64,000 bases of DNA from Prunella strophiata (taxonomy: Eukaryota; Chordata; Aves; Passeriformes; Prunellidae). Positions 1 through 12,500 of the stretch are shown here, in pieces. The translations under genes were made by a program, and so were the position numbers. A model generated the notes under the pieces. It saw only the letters and a program-made list of their open reading frames with translations. It was not told the origin of the DNA and did not search any database. Numbering within the stretch: the first letter of the stretch is position 1; every line of letters begins with the position of its first letter. The stretch spans positions 16,135,585-16,199,584 of the forward strand of contig JAZBQD010000019.1 of assembly GCA_036583965.1 (NCBI GenBank), read 5' to 3'.

Positions 1-442
1 GAACTCTGCCTGGAGCAACAACACTTCTGCCAGATCCTCTCAAACCACTTCACTTCCTTGGATTTGAGAGGTCTTCCAGACATCAGTACAAGTTTTACAT
101 GGAGAAGTGCTGGTCAGTATATATTCTTCAAAGTAGTTTTTAATAGCTGATATTCTAGTTTTGTCTATGACTTTTGTCTTTTTACCCTGACTGATACATA
201 CCATGCATGGGACATCTGAGGTAGAATTACTTTCTAGAATGCTAGAATGCCCCATCCCAATAAGCAAAAGACAATTTTTTGGTTCCCAATAATTAGCAAA
301 CTATTTTGGCTTTTAATGAGGTTCTGAAACAGTAAAAATTAAAATAAAATTACAAAATTGCATTGACAATTTGTGTGTTTGGAGGAAGCAAATCACAGAG
401 CACATATGTAAGATTGCAGTTATGCTTCAGCAGACACAGTAC
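1..442 (-). other. SLC24A4: SLC24A4 intron after the alpha-2 exon (5' part only)
   Basis: Intron sequence downstream of exon l in the direction of transcription. I looked for the next conserved exon (GSNVFDI) on the minus strand and did not find it. No repeat recognised. Confidence 0.8.
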
Positions 443-557
443 CTTGTCTTGCTACTATTAAGCTGGCCATGCAGTCTGGGACACTTGTTCCTGCAGCCAG
501 GAAAGTAATGCCCATGATCACATCTGGTATCCCAAGGGTGTATCCAATCACAGTCAC
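443..557 (-). CDS. SLC24A4: SLC24A4 exon l (115 nt): alpha-2 cation-binding repeat
   Basis: Reads [20 protein letters not shown] then [18 protein letters not shown], plus one base of a Gly codon. [13 protein letters not shown] is the alpha-2 signature, related to alpha-1 in exon c by ancient internal duplication; its Asp is a family cation-site residue. Acceptor TGTTCAG, donor GTACTG. The next exon, expected to start with LGDMAVSN-IGSNVFDI, is not in the remaining 442 bases and so lies outside the window. Confidence 0.95.
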
Positions 558-3500
558 CTGAACAAGGAGGAAGGTGGATTAACTTATCATATTTGGAAAC
601 TGTTCTCATTCCAACACAGTTGTGGTATACTCTTAACTTTGATTTCTGGTGTGGACTCTAACAGGAATAGACTCAGAACACTTATCCATTTCTGCAAATT
701 AAATACTTGTGGAATAAACAGCCTAAAACCAACCCTGTGCAAAGGAAAAGTGCTTTGGGTCTTATTATTCAACATTCTATGAACAAACAAAATCTCCATT
801 TCCTGTTGTTCTAACATGACATGCTGCTGTTTTAAGGAGATACAGTCCAACCTGTGGGTTTGGGGTTTTTTTGGTTTCCACAGAAGGCAGGATTCTCACT
901 GGTTCCATTCTCAAAAGGACTGCAATCAATATTATATTGTAATATATTGGCAGAGATATAAAGAACTTATTGTAACCTAACACATGAAGAAGGAACTAGT
1001 TTCTTCTATGACTTCTCATATAATCCCAAAGTGAGCATGTCTGGTTATTCTGTCCCTGATGTTCCAGATGCAGCTTGAAAAGAGCTTAGGGAATCACTGA
1101 AGATTGCAGCAGAGCTCTTAGAAAGGACAGGGAACTGTATTTAGCTGGAAAATCCAAAGTGGGCTGAAAAAACATCAAGAAAAGGCAGCTGAAAAGGAAA
1201 CAGGCTTGTGAGAGTGAGAAGACTGAACCAGGCACAGAGAGCTGTTTCCCTGCTGAGACTGCCAAGGATGGAAGTCTTCTAGGTATGTGTTGTTTTCTTG
1301 AAATAGTCTATCACATGAGGAAAACGACCCTACACTAAAGAAAAGGTGTATTTTAGGAACTCAACTGACAAACCTTATCTTCAGGGGCAAGCAGAGGCCC
1401 AGGAATAGAAGCCAGCATGAGTCTCTTGCTGAGACTGGTAACAAGGTGCTGTGGCCCAGCTGCCTCTTAAAGCAGTATGGGCTGCAGCCTTAATGAGCAC
1501 CTCTGTCATTTGTGAAGGGAGTAGCTATATATGGAACCCAGGTGCAGAGTATGACCCTCCAAAGGACATATAATATGATACAAATGTGTGGCTTTGGCTG
1601 GCAAATTAATTTCTTAGACACAGGCTATGTTAGAGGATTGTTTTACAATGCAAAAATTATATAGAAAGTTGCAAAAAGTATACAGGAAACACAACCTTTC
1701 ATGAGAGGAAACATAGAGCGGTTTTCAAATGCCTGACAGGCATCTGAGGAAAGTAGAGATGTTCTCCACTACTTTCCTGTACTGTACTGTGCCCTATACA
1801 GTAAAGGCCCAATTATTTCTGCAGAATAAAAGGCAGCAAAAAGCTAAAATTATAACAATTATTGTGTGAGCTGAAGAAACTGCACTACAATTACATGCCT
1901 TTCTTTGACAAATACACAGAAGATTTTTACATACTTTGAGATGCACATTTCACTCAGTACAAAGTCCTGCCACATACACTTACCATCCACACCATGAAGT
2001 AGGAGAACAAGGCAATCCAGAGAGTGGACAAGATGAATGTCAGCATAAAGAACTTCTCCCAGCGTGGTTTGCTGCAGTTTGGAATTGTGGTAAACAGCAC
2101 AAATATCAATGGCCATGTCAAAAGCCATTTAATTTTGTTCATTTTTCCCTCTGCAGGACAAAGGAAAGAAAGAGTTGAGCTTTCCCATCATTATCCCAGG
2201 CTCAGTTACACCTCTTGGAGCAGAGCAGATGATTCCAGAAGGATGTTTATAATTGTGCATGTCAGCTCATTTTCCAGGGTATTTTTCAACTATACTTGGC
2301 TTTGTCACTTTCAGCCAAGTTCTGCATGCTCATCCAGAATCTTCTTATAGTTAAGTCTGACAAGATCTATGAAAATCCATGGAAGAATTACAATGATTTA
2401 AAATCACAGCTGATATTAAAGCAAAATTAAGTCAAGTTTGTTGCTCTTTTAAATGTATTACTACTAATCCAGAATTAAAAAAAAACCAACAACAAAACCA
2501 ACCAACTAAAAAACCCCACCCTCTCACCTTAATAGAAATATCAAAAATCCAATTTGTGAAAATAACTTGTACATTCTGTGCAGCAACATAAACAACAGAA
2601 GCACAAGACCCAACCTATGAACACAGCAATTTTTTTTTACATGCCTTATTGCTCTAACTTGGGCAGAAGTTTAAATAAACTAATACTTAGAAGATCTAGA
2701 TTTGCTAAGTCTCTCTATCTGCATACAACACCACCTTGAAAAAGTAAAAGAAAACTTCTGGAAAAAGAAACAAGGGAGTGACCTCCCTTGTACAGCTCTC
2801 CAAAATCAACTGGTGAGAAATACCCAAGACCTGTCATCACTGAAGACTGGTACACACCTTGTCATTTGTTTAAGATTTACAGAATTGCAAACGTAATCTC
2901 AATACATAAAACAGAACTATTTTGTAACTGGGCCATAAGTAAATGGGGTACTGTTTATACAGTTCATGAGGCACCCTTCAAGCAGGATGACAAATTTGTC
3001 TATCAGGCCAAGTGACATCACAACCAACATCGTGGCCATTTCGGCTTGGGCTTTCTTTACATTGTGTTTCCATCTAAGTAGGGGTTTCCATCATTAACTC
3101 ATGCTGCTATGCTTGAGATCTACTAAAATATGCTGTTTTGAATAAAATCATTGATCACACTGAAGGAAATTTTCAGGTACATCTTCCAGTGAAGTTATTT
3201 AGCTACATTATAAAGAACAGTTACTAACCAGCTCCTGTCATTTTCTTTCAGCAAAGACTTTGGAATTTAAGATGTGTTAAACAGGAATTTTTGTTAGTGA
3301 TTTTAATTGGATTGAACTCAGTCATCTTAGACAATGTGCACCAGGATGCAATGAAATTTAATATTTAACATTTAAAAATTAGTAATACTTTTATCATTTA
3401 TGAGGCTACTTGCTAGTCTAATTTAATTTGTTGAGTTCAAATGTCTTTATTAATTTACTTTTGTATATATTCTAGAACTATATTTTCTTGCTTGAGTTAC

Positions 3501-6500
3501 AAAACAGCTTTCTAACTTGAGATTCCCTTGTGAATTTTGAGATGTCATCAATTCACCAGGAAATCTTAAGACTAAGCTTTGCTCTTTAGTCCCATTTATA
3601 GCTTGTGGCTGTGGAACTTCTAATGCATTAAACTACTGAAGTGTCCCAGGGTCATTTCTAATTCTAGACTTTTACATTTCACTGAGGATCTATTAAAGAT
3701 TTTACAGGAAAGACCTTTTTCTCTCTGCTTACATATACTTCTGCACAGATATTTTTTTAGAACAGTTATCTTTCACCTGTTCTGTCCAGAAAATGACACT
3801 TCTTGGCTCACTTCTCTCTTTAATTGTTAACAAGGCTGTAAATATTCTACGAAAAATCCTACGGTAGTTTATACCTCCTCCTGCTTAATTTGTTACAGTC
3901 TGGATTACTCAAAGACTCCTAGATAGTTAATTTTTACTCTGTGTACTCAAATTGCTATGCTTGGTTCATAGTCCAACAAGTCAGCATGGCCTAGGCCAGT
4001 AACATCCTCAGCACATAATCTCAAATGCAGGGTCAGTGGATGACTGATTAAAAAAATTGTGGATCCAGTTCTGATCTGTGTGGGTGTAATCTGACTGAAT
4101 TTGGTGCTGCCACACATAGCCAGTGCCATTTCTCTTTTCAGTAACATAAATAAAAGAAATACAATTGCCTTAAGAACAAATAGAGCCTCTGCTGGGGAAT
4201 ACATCTTGTCTGGGATCCTGTTTAACATCCTGAATTACTCAAACAAATGCTTAACTGAGAATGCATACTGCCTTACCACTGGCACAGCTATGTTTGCTCA
4301 TTTCCAAGAAAACCCAATTACTAGTGGAGGAGGGCTTGCCTTTCCATTATCTTTGCTGAGTTTGAAGGGATGTGTGTCAGATTAAAATTCCTGGCTCTAT
4401 TAGTGGTGATGTCTTCCCCACACAACGTCTTGAGCTGAAACTGCCTAGCTAGATGGTTTGTGGGAGTGACATTTGCATTCATTCCAGGCAACCAGGCTTG
4501 AGACTCTGGGGGAGAGCAGTGTGTACCTCTGGGGTTTGCTGGGCTAACAGGAGAAGCTGAGTGGCCATTTGCAGTTAGTTCTGAACCACCATGGCCAAAG
4601 CAGCTTACTTGACACATTCTACATTGGCTTCTGTTTTGTGTTTTGGTTTTCTAGCTTTTATAAACTTTTATATAAAGCCTTAAGTGTATCTGGCCTTGGT
4701 TTTACCTCAGGCCTTTTCATTCAGCTTCTGCTGTTCTGGGTCATAGAACCTGTGGGACATAGGGCTAAAGAACTCTACTCTTATGCTGTAACCTGGCAGT
4801 TTTTTAAGACTTTCAAGTACATTTAGCAGCAACCTCAATGAAGTGAGACTTTATTTTCTCAGGAAACTGATGACTTTATTTATTTCTCCTGGCTTAGATA
4901 AATGTACAATCAATACACAGCTAGAAGATTCAAAGTATTTTTTTTTTTTAGTTCTTTTGAAAGTACTTCTTTTGCTGTTCTGTTGTTTTGGTTTTGACCA
5001 CCCACTCTAAAATAATAATTAAAAAGATTTAATTATAAAGATGGTACAGTGAAGTATGCTTATAGCTCATGACAAATTGTTTTACAACTGCTTAGTAGCT
5101 CCCTAGTACATCTGCAAGGAAGAAAATTATCTTTCCCATTTGGGCCATTATTCAATACACAGCTGTTCTGCCCCATTACAAGACCCCAGTGCAGTTGCTT
5201 TAACAGTGGTACCACCCACTCCTGCAAGCCCTGGGTTTAAAGGCTCCTGCAGCAACCCACACAACTGAGGAAAGGTGTATTTTGCACCTCCTCACAATAA
5301 TGACAGAATATTACTACAGAAAGCAACACTGGTCTACATTCTGTTCACAACACTCTGCTGTAAAACAAGAAGATGAGGGGGTTTTTGTAAGGAGTTGTTT
5401 TCACTACTTCATAAACCCATTTTTTTCTGTTTCCACAGATATTTGGAAGCCAAGCATGCCAAGTATTTCAGAGAGGTATTATTACAGAAGAGCTTGATTA
5501 CAATGTTTCTGAAAATGAAGTGGTAGCCCTACAACAAGGAGCTCTGCTAATTTTCAACACATTCCTGAGCTGGTCATCTTTCCAGATGTTATGCTGACAA
5601 TAATTACTTTCACATACATAAGTGTGTCCTGGTGAACAAAGCCAGCAACACATAACACAGCACTGAGAAGAAACAAGGATTTCCTTAAGGAGCTAAACAA
5701 AGCACTTACAGAAAAAATAGAGCCCTATTTGCAACACTCTCAGCTGAGAGAGGAGCTCAATATCAAAGTGTGAAACAACATTTGTGTTTACCTTTAGAAG
5801 AAGTGTACTCTTGCAGTAAATGCACTGATTGACCTCACATAGAGTTTTGTGGTTTGCAATTTTAGTCAGCAACATGGAGCAGCCCTGTATCACATCAGGA
5901 ACATTCCCTTGGTATAAAGCTGAACCAGAGGCACACAGTTAAAAGTGCCCCAAGTAATAATGGGCATTTTATCCATAGGACCAAGATAGAGCTAGTCTGA
6001 AACAGAACTTTCAAAGGCACATAGTGCAGACAGCCCACATGTCCTAGTAAATAAGCTGCAGAGAAAACACTTCTTCAAGTTTAAACAGAGTGGAGTCTGT
6101 AACTCCACCATCTAAGTTATTGTAGCTAGTTAAATTTGATAGCTTTTCCACTTAGTTTTCCCTTTAAAAGTGTGTCAGCCAAGCACAGATCTCAGCTCCA
6201 CACATTAGTTACTTCAGAACATGCCTACACCTTCCCAAGTGAAAGAAGCATCTCCTTACACAAAGCAATGAGCAGCTGACTGATCTAAAACAATTACAAC
6301 ATCCCTGAAAGGCATGAATCTAACTGGCACACAGGAGCATCATAACTGTATGTTTGTGAATTCATGTAAATCTCTTAAGGTAACTTGAAAACTGGGAAAG
6401 GTATTCTCTAATTGAAATGAGAAAGGCTTCCAGAAGTTTCCTACCAATTGCTGTTTTTCCAGGGATTTTTTATTGATGGTAAACTTAGAGTAAAAATGAG

Positions 6501-9500
6501 GCACATCCAAGCTCGCCTAAAAAGACTACTGCTGCAAACCTTTTTCATTCTTCACTTAATAATTTTTTTTAAAATTCCTTTTTTAACTTTTTAAATCTAT
6601 CATTTTTCATTTGGGAAGGACAAGACTCAACCAACCAAACAAAAAATCTAACTTGTTTTTTTCTCCAATTAAAAATGATTATCCAAACACCTGCCCCCCT
6701 TGGTTCTAATTAAGCTTTCTATTTACAAAGATGAATTTACACCCACATATTATTATCAATATCAAGTCAATTCTCAACCCAAAAATGTGTAAAAGTAACA
6801 CATATGCCTCTACACTAGGAACTTTGTAATAACCCATACAGCAAGTAAATTTCTGTTAGGAAATGCTGTTCATCAGAGTTCAGACTGATTGGAAAACTTC
6901 AATATAAGTAAATCAGACAATCTGAAAACTTAATTAATTTCAAGTCATGTGCAGTATCCATAACACAACTGAGAAAACCATATTTTTCTCCCAAGTATGG
7001 TACTCAAAATAGAAAAAAAATGGAACAGATACAACAAACTAGATCTATTGTGAATTTTCCATCAGAATTATTTTCCACAGAAAAATGTCTGCTGCAAAAT
7101 AAAAAAAAAAATTGTTAGAAAATTGCTTTCAATTTTTCATTAGGAATATTAACACAACAGCTGACTCTCCACTTACTTGGAAAATTCTTATCGATTTCAG
7201 CTCTGCAAATTACCCTATAAATTGTGGAGGCAAGAGATTCTCTGTATGAGCACACTAGAAAAAGGCTGTGTAGTGTGTAAAACAGTATCCAAAGAGGCTC
7301 AGTCTTTATCATCCTTCCAAGTGGGCAGCAGACATAATAAAATATTTTTATTGCAGTTCTCCTGCAACAGACCTTTGGAAACTTTTTTTTCCTTTGGAAA
7401 ATACCAAGGTTTTACTTCTCATCCTCATCCAAACCAGACTATTTTTCAACCTACTGATACTCTTCTCGGAAGTTTCATTTTCCAGAATACAAGTTCCAAA
7501 TTCCAGACTGTGAAATCTGTCCAAAACAACTCAGATTTCTATTTTCAGCTTGTGCCTTTACCACGCTTTGAATATTTGGATTTATGCCAATAATCTTCTC
7601 TTAAATACACATTTTTGGTACAGAGAAAACTGGTCTACAGAAAAGAATTTGCTTCAGTACACGGAAACGAGCTTTACTCTCAGAGTTACAACAGGTTTAC
7701 ACAAGACAACATTCAACAAAAGTAAGATGTAACTGAACAGAGGTACTCCCCATATCTTGTTAGACTTGGCTGGATTTTGGGCTGATTTATTCTGTATCTT
7801 TTAACCTTGCTGTCTAACAAAGAGCTACAGCACCCTGAGTGCTCAAGTGAGGTGCACTGGGTTTGCCTTGTCCACTGTGTTTCTAATGAAGAAAGACATC
7901 AAGTGAGCAGGAGCCAGGTTCAAAGTAAGTAAAAGGTTCTTCACAAAATCATTAGCTCCTTCCCAGAGGATGCTGTGGGTGTTAAATATTTGCAAAGATT
8001 CAATGACAATTAGACATTAACACTAGGTTAATGAAGAAGAAACACACTAAGGAGGTTTAGATCAAAATTTTACATCCAAACCAGGAAGTTCCTCGAGGTG
8101 AAAACAGCTGAAGAATAACTTGCCCTGTCTCACTCTTCCCCAGGCTTCTTCATAAAATCATGAAGTCAGAATATTGAGATAAATATTTGTTTTGACCAAG
8201 TACAAACATTTTACATGTTTTTAGTAGATACTGTTAATTTTTTTGCTTCTATCCTACAGGTTATCTTTGTATTTTGGATCCAAACAAAACTGGATAGGAT
8301 TGCTAATCTCCTTTATTGCCGTCTCATTTTAGCTCGAGGAATTATTATTCCTGTTTTAGCTAACACCATCATGACTTATATAAAGCATCCATGCTCCAAT
8401 TCTGTAAGAGAAGTAGTTCTTCAGTCCTGTGAAATGATCAGGAGCTGAGATCACAGAGTATTTTAAAGAGTGCTGAACATGTGACAATGGAAGGGATTTA
8501 AGCATCCATTAAGAGCTGCACAGAAGTGCTTTTCTGAGTCTGGGCTCTAAAAGACCACTGAGCTATGCAAGGGCTTTAACACACCATTTTGTTGCCAACA
8601 TATGCCTGCCCAGTTTTGTCCTATTTTATTCTGATCTGTGGGGTGTGTTTTTAAAGTCTAAGACCTGTTTTCAAAACAACTGCAGAGTAATCAAATTGTA
8701 AAGCTTCAAATAAGCCTTTCTCTTGGGAGATAATCATCATAGTCTAAAGGTTAGGTCAAGAAAGAAATTCCTCTTCTAAAGAGAATGTGTTTTTCCCACA
8801 CAGAAACCAAAGGCAAAGGCTGTTTGAATGGTATCATATGCAGTTTCCATAAAAACTGTATGTTGTCTCCTTTTTCAGGATGGGCCTGAACCACACCCAC
8901 ACCTGGGAGTGAACCTCTCTGGATGTTTGACAAAGGGGATATATGCTGAAACAGTTTGAGGCTGTTTTCATGTAACAACTATATTCTCTATTTCTGCTTG
9001 CTAAAGCCCTACACTTATTGCTGAGCACTCCTGTTGACAGAGGATAAAAAAAGAACAAAATGCAAAAGATGCATTTTGAGATCACAAATAATAACTGTGA
9101 ATCACTCAGAGATGAAACTTTACACTTTGCTTACTTCTATTTAAAAAAAACCCCAAACTTGTTCTTGCAAAAGTATCTAGAATATGCAATTTGAAGAAAG
9201 AAAGTAAAATCCCAAATTAGGCTACAAAATGTGACTACAAAACAGCACAAAAAAAGGGGTTGGGCCAACTCGCAGCCATTGCAGTTGCAGCTCCTAAAAT
9301 ACAAGAGTGGATTTTTTTCCCTAGGACACCACAACCAATTGAATTGAAAAGTCATATTGAAATCTGAAAGCCTATTCTTCAGAGAACACTTTCCAGTACT
9401 GAAAAAATACATGAACTTCTGATCTTTAGAAAATGTATGTGCCTTATTCCCAGACTGAAAATAAATCAAAGAAAACCAGAGGAGATTCTTGGAAACTCTC

Positions 9501-12500
9501 CTTTCCCCTGAAGCCAGTTTTAAATGTCTGGATTTTTTTAGGCTACTGATTGTGCCACACTACTTCAACAACAACAAAGCATGATGCTGGGTCCTCACAT
9601 TTTCACCAAACTTATTAAAGTGGTGCTTTTGAAAGCATAATGAAAGAATTCTCAGTCAGAATACATGAGCTGAGCAATGAGAATCCAACCAATGGGTAAT
9701 CAACTCCAGACAAGAGGGGTGACAATACCTGAAGGTAAAGATGAGGATTTTATACAATCACTTATTCACTTTTACACAACTATCTTGAGCTCATGTTGAA
9801 CTTTTGCTCCATTCAGTATGAATTGAATCACCAGTGGCTCCACTCTGGCCTGTTAAACCTCACTTTATCTTTAAAGACTTTCTCAAAAATGCAGGAAAAA
9901 TGCATTTAAAGAAGACCAGTGACATAACTAATAACTCCCTCTTCAGTTCAAAGCACTTTATCTATTGTGAATGTTGCACACTTAGGAAGCTCTAATCTGA
10001 AATTTACCTGTTTTATTCATAAAAAAGCTGCCTGGAAAGTAAGAAGAAATGCATGATTGCACTAGTAACCAAAACTTGTATCCAAAAACTTGATAAAAAC
10101 CATCTCAGTTTAAAAGTCTTTTTTGCCAGCACATGCAGGGATGGTCAAAGTTTGGAACAGAGTGCTCATGGAAGCAGTGGAATCACTGTCTCAGTAACCT
10201 GGGTTAGCAGTGGACATGGCAGTGCTGGCTTAACTCCTGCACTCAATCATCTCAGAGACTTTTTCCAACCTTAATGATTCTAGGATTCAATGATGTTTAG
10301 ATTGCTTGGGGAGACATTTTTCCTTTTTAGAAGTTGTTTATTTGTTTCTGTTGTTATTATTACTATTACTCTTGTCACTAACATACTCATGTGCACAAGC
10401 ATATTGCTGACTTGGATCCTGTTAGTACACCACACAATAAAAATATTTTTTTCACTATCTCATGAATGAATAGAAGCTCATCTAATGGGCCTATCTGTCT
10501 TCAGTGAATTAGCTTGCTTCCATTCCTCACTCCAATCCATAACTGCTGACTGCAAGAAGCTCCTGTGGGAGCACAGTAACACAGGAAAACATACAGTACC
10601 ATCTAGTCTTCACACAGTATGCTTCAATGTTTGTTCAATCACAAATGTCTCTTCTACAATGACAGCAACTGAAGAAATGGGATTGCTAAGAAATGAGATA
10701 ACACATGGAAAATCCTTCTTTTTCACTGGATATGGTGTTTGTCCATGCCAAGCAATACTTTTGTTAAACAGTAATTATGTGACAGACTACATGTCTGTGA
10801 GGGCTGATCTAATCTCTGCTGTCTAATCTCCAAAGCATTTGGGCAGGAGTCAACCTGCAATGTGCCAAGGGCACCAGCACAAGAGGTTGGTTATACATAG
10901 CCCTTTACACCAAAGAATTTCCAAAAAATTTCTAAAGGTGAATACTATTGCATACAGCTATTCTAACAATTTTAAACACTCTTTCTCTCCCTAAATCTTT
11001 TTTAATTTTCATCCAAGAAGCCTCCCCCACTATAGTCACGAAAACAATTTATTATATATTTATACACCAAGGTGCCTCTTGCCTAGCCATTTCCAGCAAG
11101 TCATTATTAACTGCTGACTTCAAAATTACTTGTAGTGCAGTGCTCCTCAGGTCATTCTGACAAGTTTCAATATAAACTTCCCTTTCCTGTTTTCCCTTCA
11201 CCTCTGGCAAATCAGCATTTCTACCATGGCTGTCCATGATGACTGGAAAACACTTTCCAAAGATCTGCTTTTAGCCACCCAGTCTCCAGTCCAGTTTTAC
11301 TGTTTTACAGCAAATCCATCCTTCAGACAGTTAAGCCAATCCATTTCTTCTCCTCTCTCCCCACGTATGTTGTCCTTCTTACAAACCAGCATTTGGCATT
11401 TGAATTATCTTCTTTTTCAGCACTATAAACATCTAGAAAGTAAGCCTTACCTGGCACTGAAAATGGAGTGAGACTGTCCTGTTCATTCTCCTCCTCTTGG
11501 TTCCCCACAGGGATGTTTCCATTTTCAATATTCTCCTGTCTCCTGTTCTGAAGTGCTTTGCTCGAGCCATTGGCAGACTGGATTAACCGCTGGCGCTGCA
11601 GTGTCAAAACACAAAACTGCCATAGTTCAGGAAGTTTTTACTCTGTGACATCTGAGTTTTGCTCTCTGTCCAGCCCCAGTCACATGAGCCATGAAGTTTC
11701 TCCTCAAAGCTTTCCTTTCAGTCAACAACAAACCTGTCAGTAGCCTACCTGTCTTCAGCAGAAATCAGGCTTCACCAGGTTAACCATCCACTGCAAAATT
11801 GCTGGCAGGAGTCTTTCAAGCCATGATGAAGAATGCTTTAACATTTGTTGTTCCACCCATGTCTGAACCAATGTGGTTATTCTACAGCACTTCTCACTCA
11901 ATAGTTCCCACTCATACCAGCAATAGCACCATAATCAAATGGTAACACTCAAGACACCTCTGCACAATTAGAGGTGTCTTATGAATGACTCATTATCCAG
12001 GAGATCTCCTTCTCACATCCAACTCTTCTCCCTCCTTCTCAACTCCATTCACTGAGGTAAATTTGAACTTCCCATTTTTAATTTCAAAAGCAAGACTAAT
12101 CCTTATTGCCCTTGTCCAAGCACATGAAGCTCGTAATTGGCACTGCAGACATGTATAGGAGCTGCTGCAGTTCCCACACACAGTAAAACAATTACAAGGA
12201 TAGGTTTTAAACACCAGTACATATACCCACTCATGCACTGGAAAATGTTAGATGCACCAGTAAGTTCTTACTTTTATAAAAAAGAATTATTTTTAGTTCA
12301 TTAGATGAGGTAATGCAGGGTTGAAAAGTGTTCTCTCTTCCTGACAAACTAGCAAATTCCTAAAAAGTGCTCTGAAATGCCTTGAAAAATAAAGCAACTG
12401 CACAACATGCAAAAAAGCTTCTGAAAGCAGTATCAACATACTCTAGTGCAAAATAGAGAAAAATCCTATCTGAATACTTTGCAAAACTTGTGAATGTATA

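Larger units (their letters stand above)
2151..11450 (-). other. SLC24A4: SLC24A4 intron between exons j and k (9300 nt)
   Basis: Largest intron wholly inside the window. It contains two plus-oriented, decayed CR1 3'-end fragments (about 7905-8010 and 10128-10295) and short A/T runs. The short reading frames across it show no family similarity or codon signal that I recognise. Confidence 0.85.
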
